A stretch of 13,795 nt of DNA from JAKACA01 sp050010115 (GTDB taxonomy: Bacteria > Actinomycetota > Acidimicrobiia > Acidimicrobiales > Bog-793): NCBI GenBank assembly GCA_050010115.1, contig JBEKLQ010000120.1, forward strand, positions 1-13,795, given 5' to 3'. The notes under the pieces were generated by a model, which was given only the letters and a program-made list of their open reading frames with translations, did no database searches and was not told the origin of the DNA. Shown here piece by piece: positions 1 through 6,544 of the stretch (the stretch's first letter is position 1; each line of letters starts with the position of its first letter). Both the position numbers and the translations under genes were made by a program.

Positions 1-435
1 CTCCTTCGGAGCCACCTCAAGACTGAGAGCAGCAGAGTTAATGCAATACCGCTGGCCAGTCGGACCAGGGCCGTCGTCAAACACATGGCCGAGATGCCCA
101 CCGCACGCGCGACAACTCACCTCTACACGCTCCATGAACAGCGACCGGTCACGGTGCAGCGTGACAGCCTCGGCAACCGCCGGTTCCGTAAAGCTCGGCC
201 AGCCACTACCGGAGTCGAACTTCGTGTCGGAAGAGAACAGCGCCACGCCACAGCCGGCACAGTGGTACATGCCGTCGGTGTGCACATTCCAGTACTCCCC
301 GGTGAACGCAGGCTCGGTGCCCGCTCTACGCAGCACCTGGTACTGCGCCGGCGTCAGCTCCTCACGCCACTGATCGTCAGTCCTCTGCACCGTCGGTTCG
401 ACACTTTCAAGCGTGTGGACATCTCGTTTGCGCAT
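1..435 (-). CDS. msrB: Peptide-methionine (R)-S-oxide reductase MsrB (3' end cut by window edge)
   Basis: Reduces methionine-R-sulfoxide in oxidised proteins back to methionine, using thioredoxin; probably cytoplasmic, since no signal peptide is visible. The reading frame is open from the ATG at 435 to position 1, giving 145 codons without a stop; only a few C-terminal residues can be missing, as the family is about 130-150 aa. Visible motifs: Tyr48-Trp49 in FTGEYW, the zinc site formed by CAGC (Cys59/Cys62) and CRAC (Cys108/Cys111), SGSGWPSF at about 75-82, GHLGHVFDDGP at 113-123, and the catalytic cysteine Cys131 in RYCINS. The start is supported by GGGAGGA placed 8 nt upstream. It lies on the same strand as gnd-pgi but 280 nt away, so it probably has its own promoter. 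This is the zinc-binding MsrB type; the identification is secure. Confidence 0.96.
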   Translation of the reverse strand, partial: MRKRDVHTLESVEPTVQRTDDQWREELTPAQYQVLRRAGTEPAFTGEYWNVHTDGMYHCAGCGVALFSSDTKFDSGSGWPSFTEPAVAEAVTLHRDRSLFMERVEVSCRACGGHLGHVFDDGPGPTGQRYCINSAALSLEVAPKE

Positions 436-632
436 GTCGTGTAGTCCTCCCTCGACCGGCCGCGTTGCAGAACGCACCGCCGACCGTACCGTCAGGAGAC
501 TCGAGCCGTGACATTCGCCAGCCTCCCAATGGCATCCGACGCAGCCCGCGGTGAGGACGAAGTTGGGGGGTCAATCCGTGTGGACGAATGCCGTCGGACC
601 CATCTTGCTCGCAAGCATCCGCGACCTCCAGT

Positions 633-673
633 TGCGGTCGCGCCGCTTCATCTTGGCCGCACTCGCGACCGCA
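633..673 (-). terminator. Perfect 10-bp inverted repeat downstream of pgi
   Basis: TGCGGTCGCG (633-642) and CGCGACCGCA (664-673) are exact reverse complements separated by 21 nt. The structure begins 43 nt beyond the pgi stop codon, in the 280-nt gap before msrB. It has no T-tract, so it is at best a GC-rich, non-canonical terminator or transcript-stabilising hairpin for gnd-pgi. Apart from this hairpin and the msrB Shine-Dalgarno, I see nothing definite in 436-715. Confidence 0.4.
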
Positions 674-715
674 CGACGGCCGAGGCTGATACCCCCGGGA
701 GCGAGTGAGAGCCGC

Positions 716-2419
716 TCAGCTCGGGCGACCCCTGAGACCGCGGTAACGGCGAACCAGCTCGGCCGTCGACGCGTCATGACCGGACAGATCCGGCGAGTCG
801 ACGGCGGTCAGCGCCGGGAGCAGCTGCTTGGCCATGACCTTGCCGAGCTCGACGCCCCACTGGTCGAACGAGTCGATCCCCCAGATCACCCCGGCGGTGA
901 AGACCGAGTGCTCATACAGAGCGACGAGCTGGCCGAGCACCGACGGAGTCAGCCGAGGGGCCAGGATCGTCGAGCTCGGTCGGTTGCCAGGCATGACCTT
1001 GTGCGGAACGACTTCGGGCGGCGTGGGGTCAAGCTCCGAAGCCATGCGGCCGAATGCCAACGCCGAGCTCTGGGCGAAGCAGTTCGCCAGCAGCATGTCC
1101 TGTTGCTCACCGGTCTCGTGGGCCGCTTCGGCAATGGCGATGAAGTCGACGGGGATGAGCTTCGTACCTTGGTGCAACAGCTGGTAAAAGGCGTGCTGCC
1201 CATTCGTCCCCGGCTCGCCCCAGTACACCTCCCCCGTCTGGTAGTCCACCGCGGAACCGTCGAGCCGGACCGACTTGCCGTTGGACTCCATGGTCAGCTG
1301 CTGCAGATACGCGGGGAAGCGGGCCAAGCGCTGGCTGTAGGGCAGCACGGCATGCGACTGAGCACCGAGGAAGTTGTCGTACCAGACGCTGATGAGGCCC
1401 TGGATCACCGGCATGTTGGACCTGAGCGGGGCGCTGCAGAAGTGGGCGTCCATCGCCCGCATCCCGGCCAGCATCTCGGCAAATCGCTCCTTGCCGATCG
1501 CCACCATCAACGAGAACCCGATCGCCGAGTCGTAGGAGTACCGCCCACCGACCCAGTCCCAGAACGCGAACATGTTCGACGTGTCGATGCCGAACTGAGT
1601 CACCGCCGCCTCGTTGGTGGAGACGGCAACGAAGTGCTTGGCCACCGTATTCTCGCCGTCGCCGTCGCCGTCGCCGGCGCCGGCGCCGCCACCGTCAGCA
1701 CCAGCACCAGCACCAGCGCCCGCGCCAGCGCCCGCGCCAAGACCTCCGAGCAGCCAAGACCTGGCAGCTGCAGCGTTCGTCAGGGTCTCGACCGTCGTGA
1801 ACGTCTTCGAGCTCACGACGAACAAGGTCTCCGCCGGATCGAGGTCGTGCGTCTTCTCATAGAGGTCAGTCGGATCCACGTTCGACACGAACCGACAGGC
1901 GATGCCCGCATTGGCGAAGTCCTTCAACGCCTCGTAGGCCATCGCCGGCCCGAGATCGGATCCGCCGATACCGATGTTGACAACAGTCCGGATCCGCCGG
2001 CCGGTCGATCCAAGCCAGTCGCCGCTGCGGATGCGGTCGGACACCTCTCCCATGTGGTCGAGCACCCGGTGCACGTCCGCCACCACATCGCTACCGTCGA
2101 CCTCGAGGGACATGTCCGGCGGCATCCTCAATGCCACGTGGAGAACCGCCCGGTCCTCGGTGACGTTGATGTGCTCGCCGGCAAACATCGCGTCGCGGCG
2201 CGCGGAGACACCGGCACGCTCGGCCAGCGCGACGAGCAGACCGAGAGTCTCGTCGGAGGCTCGTTGCTTCGAGTAGTCGAGCACGAGGTCCCCCGCCGAG
2301 ATCGTCATGCGCCGTGCTCGGCCCGGGTCGGCGCTGAACAGGTCACGCAGGTGCACGTCCCGGATCTCGTCGGCGTGCCCGATCAAGCGCTGCCACTCGT
2401 CGGTGCGACTGATGTTCAT
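716..2419 (-). CDS. pgi: Glucose-6-phosphate isomerase with a low-complexity insertion
   Basis: Interconverts glucose-6-phosphate and fructose-6-phosphate in glycolysis, gluconeogenesis and the pentose-phosphate cycle; cytosolic. The product is 567 aa from MNISRTDEW. Both family signatures are present: DWVGGRYSYDSAIG, and GIDSFDQWGVELGK at the C-terminal side. The expected catalytic residues are visible: Glu378 in QLTMESNGK, His409 in GTNGQHAF and Lys527 in VELGK. GIGGSDLGPAMAYEAL and SSKTFTTVET are the sugar-phosphate-binding SIS-type segments. Residues about 228-255 are an extra run of alternating Gly-Ala then Gly-Asp, placed after the TLTNAAAARSWLL helix and before KHFVAVSTN. It makes the protein longer than the usual roughly 545-550 aa. 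The start ATG overlaps the gnd stop as ATGA, which argues for translational coupling and against the much longer upstream extension of this frame. All catalytic motifs are intact, so the enzyme is probably active. Confidence 0.96.
   Translation of the reverse strand: MNISRTDEWQRLIGHADEIRDVHLRDLFSADPGRARRMTISAGDLVLDYSKQRASDETLGLLVALAERAGVSARRDAMFAGEHINVTEDRAVLHVALRMPPDMSLEVDGSDVVADVHRVLDHMGEVSDRIRSGDWLGSTGRRIRTVVNIGIGGSDLGPAMAYEALKDFANAGIACRFVSNVDPTDLYEKTHDLDPAETLFVVSSKTFTTVETLTNAAAARSWLLGGLGAGAGAGAGAGAGADGGGAGAGDGDGDGENTVAKHFVAVSTNEAAVTQFGIDTSNMFAFWDWVGGRYSYDSAIGFSLMVAIGKERFAEMLAGMRAMDAHFCSAPLRSNMPVIQGLISVWYDNFLGAQSHAVLPYSQRLARFPAYLQQLTMESNGKSVRLDGSAVDYQTGEVYWGEPGTNGQHAFYQLLHQGTKLIPVDFIAIAEAAHETGEQQDMLLANCFAQSSALAFGRMASELDPTPPEVVPHKVMPGNRPSSTILAPRLTPSVLGQLVALYEHSVFTAGVIWGIDSFDQWGVELGKVMAKQLLPALTAVDSPDLSGHDASTAELVRRYRGLRGRPS
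1655..1738 (-). repeat. In-frame microsatellite encoding (Gly-Ala)n/(Gly-Asp)n inside pgi
   Basis: About 84 nt of degenerate hexanucleotide repeats on the coding strand (GGCGCG/GGCGCT/GGTGCT, then GGCGAC) encode residues about 228-255 of PGI. The tract has block structure: GGTGCT units, GGCGCC units and GGCGAC units form separate homogeneous clusters, as expected from replication slippage. It is a multiple of three and keeps the frame. The run falls in what should be a surface loop of the first SIS domain, judging from the flanking conserved motifs. Confidence 0.85.
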
Positions 2420-3429
2420 GTGGGTTTCTCGGCGTGGCCACCGAACTGCTTGCGCTGGGCGGACTGAATCTTGTCGGCGAACAGATCCGCACCCCGCGAA
2501 CCGAATCGCCCGTACAGCGCTGTCGTCAGCAACGGCGCCGGGATGCCCTCGTCGATGGCGGCGATGTTGGTCCAGCGGCCCTCGCCGGAGTCCGAAACCC
2601 GACCCTCGAACTGCTCGAGCGTCGGATCCTCGACGAGTGCTGCGGCGGTGAGGTCGAGCAGCCACGAGGCCACGACGCTCCCCCGGCGCCAGACCTCTGC
2701 GACATCGGTGAGGTTGAGGTCGTACTGGTAGTACTTCGGGTCCCGCAGCGGAGTCGTCTCAGCGTCGGCCTCGATCTCGGTTGAGCCGACATTCGCGCCC
2801 TTGAGGATGTTGAGGCCCTCGGCGTAGGCAGTCATGAGCGCGTACTCGATGCCGTTGTGCACCATCTTGACGAAATGGCCGGCGCCGTTCGGTCCGCAGT
2901 GGAGCCAGCCCTCCTCGGCCGGGCCGGCGTCGCCCGTCCGGCCTGGCGTGCGATCCACGGACCCGACACCCGGTGCCAACGTCTTGAACACCGGTGTCAG
3001 GTGGGCGATCGCCTCGTCGTCGCCGCCCATCATGAGGCAGTAGCCGCGCTCGAGCCCGAATACGCCGCCGCTCGTCCCGACGTCGACATAGTGAATCCCC
3101 TTCGGCCGGAGCGCCTCGGCCCGGTCGATGTCATCCCGGTAGTAGGAGTTGCCCCCATCGATGATGATGTCACCGCTCTCGAGCCGGCCGGCCAGCTCTT
3201 CGACCATCTTGCCGGTGATGGCCGCCGGGACCATGATCCAGACCGCTCGGGGCGTCGTGAGCTTTGCAACGAGGTCATCGAGCGAAGACGAACCGGCCGC
3301 GCCCTCACCCTCGAGCGCTTTCACGGCGTCGGGCGAGACGTCGTAGACGACACACTCGTGGCCAGCAGCGATCAGCCGCCGGACCATGTTCGCGCCCATA
3401 CGCCCGAGTCCAACCATGGCGAGTTGCAT
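2416..3429 (-). CDS. gnd: 6-phosphogluconate dehydrogenase, decarboxylating, short NAD-type
   Basis: Oxidatively decarboxylates 6-phosphogluconate to ribulose-5-phosphate. At 337 aa it belongs to the short form of the family, rather than the roughly 470-aa NADP-dependent form. The N-terminal Rossmann motif is GLGRMG (residues 7-12). The second beta strand ends in VVYD with Asp30, where NADP enzymes have the Asn-Arg-Thr pattern, so NAD+ is the likely cofactor. Substrate and catalytic motifs follow: DGGNSYYRDD (91-100), VDVGTSGGVFGLERG (115-129), and Lys188 with HNGIEY (191-196). The start ATG is preceded by GGAGG with a 9-nt spacer. The stop TGA overlaps the pgi ATG. Upstream is a 148-nt divergent region facing the acetyltransferase gene. 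No zwf or pgl is visible in the window. Confidence 0.95.
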   Translation of the reverse strand: MQLAMVGLGRMGANMVRRLIAAGHECVVYDVSPDAVKALEGEGAAGSSSLDDLVAKLTTPRAVWIMVPAAITGKMVEELAGRLESGDIIIDGGNSYYRDDIDRAEALRPKGIHYVDVGTSGGVFGLERGYCLMMGGDDEAIAHLTPVFKTLAPGVGSVDRTPGRTGDAGPAEEGWLHCGPNGAGHFVKMVHNGIEYALMTAYAEGLNILKGANVGSTEIEADAETTPLRDPKYYQYDLNLTDVAEVWRRGSVVASWLLDLTAAALVEDPTLEQFEGRVSDSGEGRWTNIAAIDEGIPAPLLTTALYGRFGSRGADLFADKIQSAQRKQFGGHAEKPT

Positions 3430-3446
3430 CGTCGTTCTACCTCCTT

Positions 3447-3466
3447 GGTGTACGGCGGTGTACGGC
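3447..3466. repeat. Two tandem copies of a 10-bp unit in the gnd 5' region
   Basis: GGTGTACGGC occurs twice in direct succession (3447-3456 and 3457-3466). The first copy overlaps the reverse complement of the gnd Shine-Dalgarno region edge, so the pair sits in the gnd leader or promoter. It could be a short slippage duplication or a regulator half-site pair. Two copies alone do not decide. Confidence 0.4.
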
Positions 3467-3577
3467 TTCGTTTGTAGTTCGTCGCGGCGGCCGCGTGGTC
3501 AGCCAACTGCTGCGACCCTACCCACTGGCCACAGCCCTCAGGTGGCGGAGGCTCGCGAGATCTGGCAGCGTGAGCGA

Positions 3578-4246
3578 GTGAAATCCACCCGCCTCCAGCA
3601 ACGGCTCGACGCTGGGTCATCGGTCATCCTCCGGATGCTCGAGGATTGGAAGGCCTACACGACGATCCCCTTGGCGTGGGCATATCGCGTGAGCGACCAG
3701 CAGGGGATCATCGACGCCGACGTGCGCCGGTGGCTCGACATCTTCCAGGCAACCGAAGGCCGACATGGGTTGCACAGCTTGCTGTACGCATTCGAGGAGT
3801 TTCGGGGGCTGTTCTACTACCGGCTCTCACGAGGCAACGCGACCGGCGCCCTGCTGGCTCGCCTGTTCCGCCACATCTGGCGGCCCGTCGAGAGCCTGAG
3901 CCTGGCGACGGGCGACATCGGCCCCGGCCTGTTCATCGCGCATGGGTATGCGACCACGCTCGCCGCCGAGCGGATCGGTGCGAACTGCTATGTGCACCAG
4001 GGCGTCACGATCGGCTGGGACTACCGGAGCGACCGTGCCCCGATCGTGGGGGACGACGTGTTCATCGGCGCAGGCGCGGTCATCGTCGGCGCCGTCACGG
4101 TCGGCGACGGGGCCCGCATCGGCGCCAACGCCATGGTGCTCTGCGATGTCCCGCCCGGCGCCACGGCTGTGGGAGTGCCGGCAAGGATCTTCTCGGGCGC
4201 CGGCAACGTGGTCTCGTTGCGGCGCGAGGAGTCCGGCAACCCCTGA
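3578..4246 (+). CDS. Serine O-acetyltransferase-like hexapeptide-repeat acyltransferase
   Basis: Likely transfers an acetyl or other acyl group from CoA to a hydroxyl or amino acceptor; L-serine is the obvious candidate, but the substrate is not proven by sequence. From the GTG at 3578 the product is 222 aa. An alpha-helical N-terminal half is followed by a left-handed beta-helix at about residues 113-205, with the rungs IGANCYVHQGVTIG, IVGDDVFIGAG and TVGDGARIGANAMV ending in the cap VPPGATAVGVPARI. His122 in DIGPGLFIAHG and His140 in YVHQG lie where CysE-type enzymes carry catalytic and substrate histidines. The start is uncertain: the frame stays open back to 3386, GTGs occur at 3542 and 3578, and there is an ATG at 3635, none with a strong Shine-Dalgarno. 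The N-terminal half is unlike E. coli CysE. No cysK neighbour is present, so a role in cysteine synthesis is inferred only from the family; a surface-polysaccharide acetyltransferase is an alternative. Confidence 0.8.
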   Translation: MKSTRLQQRLDAGSSVILRMLEDWKAYTTIPLAWAYRVSDQQGIIDADVRRWLDIFQATEGRHGLHSLLYAFEEFRGLFYYRLSRGNATGALLARLFRHIWRPVESLSLATGDIGPGLFIAHGYATTLAAERIGANCYVHQGVTIGWDYRSDRAPIVGDDVFIGAGAVIVGAVTVGDGARIGANAMVLCDVPPGATAVGVPARIFSGAGNVVSLRREESGNP

Positions 4247-4278
4247 CCAGCGATCGCCGATCGGCGAGCCCTGGCTGG
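4247..4278 (+). terminator. Nested palindromic hairpin immediately after the acetyltransferase gene
   Basis: Directly after the TGA at 4244-4246, CCAGC (4247-4251) can pair with GCTGG (4274-4278). This encloses a perfect 14-bp palindrome TCGCCGATCGGCGA (4254-4267). Folding would give an outer stem with an internal bulge and an inner 5-bp stem with a GATC loop. There is no T-tract, so terminator function is a guess from position. The rest of 4279-4462 has no gene; a weak TAnnnT-type element (TAACGT near 4407) precedes the next gene. Confidence 0.4.
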
Positions 4279-4462
4279 CAGATGCACCGGCGGAAGTACC
4301 CACCTGGTAGTCGTCAAGGGCCAGGACGGAGGACGGCTCTGAGTTGGTCGAGCGGTCCTGAGCGACGACCGGCGTCACAGTCCCCTAAGTAACGAGCGCG
4401 GAAACCTAACGTTGAGGCACCGCGAGCGTTCGCGGCGCTATTCGACACCGGGGAGACCGCCA

Positions 4463-5029
4463 ATGAGCGACGTCGCTGCAACGCCTCAGAACCACGAGCT
4501 GAGGAGGATCTTCGACTACCACCGCCACCCGGTGGCCGAGGCTCATCTGACCGGGTCGGCGCCGAAGCCGGAGAAGGTAGCTGACCAGCACGACCGCAGC
4601 AACGCAGCCGCTCGGTTCAATGCCGCCCTGGCCGTGAGGATCACGGACGCCGTCGGGTCGATGTGGTGTGCGTACGTCTTTACGATCATTGCGCTGATCG
4701 GTCTGCCGATGGCCCTCAGGCCGGGTGGGGAAGGCATCATCGCCTGGATCGCGCAGACGTTCCTGCAGCTCGTGTTGCTGTCGGTCATCATCGTCGGCCA
4801 GAACGTGCAAGCGGCCGCGTCCGACAAGCGGGCAGAGAACACGTACAACGATGCAGAGGCGATCCTGCACGAGGCGACTCAGATCCAAGACCACCTCGCC
4901 GCCCAGGACCAGGTGCTCTCCCGCTTGATCACCCAGGTGCTCGGAGTCGTCCGAGCCGAGGACGCGTCAGGTCGCGCCGGCGAGGCTGGGCCTGCTGTCG
5001 CCGGGCCGGCACCGGCACCGGCGGGCTGA
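4463..5029 (+). CDS. DUF1003 family integral membrane protein
   Basis: A 188-aa membrane protein of a widespread family of unknown function. The N-terminal roughly 60 residues are polar. Two hydrophobic segments follow at about 66-85 (beginning SMWCAYVFTII) and 94-113 (AWIAQTFLQLVLLSVIIVGQ). After them comes the typical DUF1003 tail QNVQAAASDKRAENTYNDAEAI and a helical, probably coiled-coil stretch to about residue 160. The start ATG at 4463 is chosen because GGGGAG lies 8 nt upstream; an in-frame ATG at 4412 has no such site. The C-terminus ends in a low-complexity VAGPAPAPAG tail encoded by CCGGCA repeats, which looks like another slippage-prone tract. It is a tandem neighbour of the acetyltransferase gene but 216 nt away, so probably a separate transcription unit. 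Confidence 0.87.
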   Translation: MSDVAATPQNHELRRIFDYHRHPVAEAHLTGSAPKPEKVADQHDRSNAAARFNAALAVRITDAVGSMWCAYVFTIIALIGLPMALRPGGEGIIAWIAQTFLQLVLLSVIIVGQNVQAAASDKRAENTYNDAEAILHEATQIQDHLAAQDQVLSRLITQVLGVVRAEDASGRAGEAGPAVAGPAPAPAG

Positions 5030-5062
5030 GGGGCTGACCGTTGACTACTCAGCCGCTCAGCC
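5024..5062. terminator. Bidirectional terminator hairpin between convergent genes
   Basis: GGCTGAGGGGCTGA (5024-5037) and TCAGCCGCTCAGCC (5049-5062) pair in 13 of 14 positions around an 11-nt loop. The arms contain the TGA stop of the DUF1003 gene (5027-5029) and, on the other strand, the TGA stop of the WS/DGAT gene (5057-5059). Each arm is itself a near-duplicate (GGCTGAGG-GGCTGA). It lacks a T-run but is well placed to end transcription from both sides in the 27-nt gap. Confidence 0.7.
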
Positions 5063-6460
5063 AGCAGCGATGGCCAGCTCGCGCAGCTCCTGAACCGCCG
5101 CGAGGAAGCGCTCACCCAGCTCCCCAACGTCATTGACCAGGGCAGCGTCCGCGATGATCCCGACACAGAGCTCGTCGGAGGCGCTGAGCACCGTGATGTT
5201 GACGCCCATGCCCTCCATCACCGGACCGAGCGGGTAGGCAGCCCGCAGCCGCGCCCCCGCCAGGTAGAGATCGATGGGCGGCCCAGCTACGTTCGAGATC
5301 ACGAGGTTCGCAACCGGAGGGTGCAGGCCGGCGAGATGCAGGCCCGAGTACAGGCGGGAGGCGCTCGACAACACCGCAGGGGCGACGAAGCCAGTGAGGT
5401 GCCGCAGCATCTCCGGCCCGTAGGCCAGGCTCAGCTGCTTCGAGGCATTGGCGCGTTCGTGGGCCGCGTGAAGGCACTCGACGGGATCGATCTCGTCGAG
5501 TGGGAGTGCCACCAGCATCGCCGACACGCTGTTGCCAAAACCCGACTCGGTCCGGTTCGCCGGGCCCGCCACCGGGACCGCCGCGATGAGCGGGCGGTCC
5601 GGCAGCGCGTCCCGTGCAGCCAGGTACCCTCGCAGCGCCACCGCGGAAGCAGCGAGGACGACGTCGTTGACCTTCGCGCCGAAGGCGTTCTTCGTCTCGA
5701 CGAGAGCGCCCAGCGGCACGTCGTGGAGGCTCACGACACGGTCGCGGGACAGCGGAGCGTTGAACGGTGTCCTCGGGGCGGTCAGCGGGCCCGCCGTTCC
5801 GGCAGCTCGCTGCGACACCCACGTTCGCATGGTTCCCGCCAGCCCTGAGAGGGTGTCCGCAACTTCGCGGGGCACGCGTGCCTGCCGCGCCGCGAACGAC
5901 GCCAGCGAGCTCGTCACCAGTGTCGCCCAGCGCGGGACCTCGTCCGGCTTCCAGGGCTCGTCCGGCTCCTTCACAACACCTGGCTCGGGACTCAGGTCGA
6001 ACAACGACGCCAGCATCTCGGCCCCGCCGGCGCCATCCATGATCGCGTGGTGGAGCTTGGCGACGATGGCCACGCTGCCGTCGTCGAAGCCGTCGAGGAC
6101 CCACATCTCCCACAGCGGGCGGCTCCGGTCCACCGGGTGGCTCGCCACTTCACCCACGAACGTCTCGAGCTCGTCGTGGCTCCCCGGAGGCGCCACCGTA
6201 ACGGCGTGCAGATGGTTCTCGAGGTCGAAGTCGGGATCCTCGATCCAGAGCGGGTGGTCGATCCCGGCCGGGATGCTGATCGCCCGGCGGCGGAACACGG
6301 GGAGCAGGTGCATGCGCGAGGAGAGCACGTCTGCGACCTCGACCAGCCCGATCTTCTTGCCCTTCGGGGGGTCGAGCACGATGACGCCGAGAGTCTGTAG
6401 GTGCATGGTGGCGGTCTCGGCATACAAGAAGGCCGCATCCATGCCGGTCATCCGTTGCAA
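5057..6460 (-). CDS. Wax ester synthase / diacylglycerol acyltransferase (WS/DGAT) family protein
   Basis: Members of this family transfer an acyl group from acyl-CoA to fatty alcohols or diacylglycerol, making the wax esters or triacylglycerol stored in actinobacterial lipid bodies. The product is 467 aa, the usual length. It opens with MTGMDAAFLYAET, which matches the family N-terminus. The catalytic motif HHAIMDG (137-143) is intact, with PLWEMW at 115-120. The C-terminal domain has the conserved Asn-Asp pair in AKVNDVVLA (265-266), GNSVSAMLVALP (309-320) and NLVISNVAGP (385-394). The TTG at 6460 is preferred to the in-frame ATG at 6451: GGAGG (complement of 6467-6471) lies 6 nt before the TTG but 15 nt before the ATG. 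It is divergent from the alpha/beta hydrolase gene. Which acceptor it uses cannot be read from the sequence. Confidence 0.93.
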   Translation of the reverse strand: MQRMTGMDAAFLYAETATMHLQTLGVIVLDPPKGKKIGLVEVADVLSSRMHLLPVFRRRAISIPAGIDHPLWIEDPDFDLENHLHAVTVAPPGSHDELETFVGEVASHPVDRSRPLWEMWVLDGFDDGSVAIVAKLHHAIMDGAGGAEMLASLFDLSPEPGVVKEPDEPWKPDEVPRWATLVTSSLASFAARQARVPREVADTLSGLAGTMRTWVSQRAAGTAGPLTAPRTPFNAPLSRDRVVSLHDVPLGALVETKNAFGAKVNDVVLAASAVALRGYLAARDALPDRPLIAAVPVAGPANRTESGFGNSVSAMLVALPLDEIDPVECLHAAHERANASKQLSLAYGPEMLRHLTGFVAPAVLSSASRLYSGLHLAGLHPPVANLVISNVAGPPIDLYLAGARLRAAYPLGPVMEGMGVNITVLSASDELCVGIIADAALVNDVGELGERFLAAVQELRELAIAAG

Positions 6461-6544
6461 TTGGCGCCTCCAGGTGGCTCGGCCATCCCCGCGGTTCCGC
6501 CCTTAGTATGGACGAAGCAGTCTCACCTTGCGCGAAGGAGTGCA
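6461..6544. promoter_or_regulatory. Divergent promoter region between WS/DGAT and hydrolase genes
   Basis: This 84-nt space must contain both 5' ends unless promoters lie inside the genes. Seen directly: the WS/DGAT Shine-Dalgarno (complement of 6467-6471) and the hydrolase Shine-Dalgarno AAGGAG at 6535-6540. TAGTAT at about 6503-6508 fits the loose actinobacterial -10 pattern TAnnnT for the plus strand, but no convincing -35 partner is visible. Shared regulation of the two genes is an inference from layout. Confidence 0.4.

Noticed and set aside
571..777. Small minus-strand gene overlapping the pgi end
   Set aside because: Basic, low-information product with no ribosome binding site, overlapping the pgi 3' end; it also spans the candidate terminator hairpin.
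551..2467. Very long plus-strand open frame opposite pgi
   Set aside because: It is antisense to a gene with full PGI signatures; its product is Arg/His/Gly-rich with no recognisable domain, as expected from the antisense of GC-rich coding sequence.
2420..2665. N-terminal extension of the pgi frame upstream of ATG 2419
   Set aside because: It overlaps the gnd 3' coding region out of frame and lacks family similarity; the ATGA overlap gives a natural start.
3492..3577. Clear sigma-70 promoter for the acetyltransferase gene
   Set aside because: I looked for TTGACA/TAnnnT pairs with 16-18 nt spacing and found none that is convincing on either strand.
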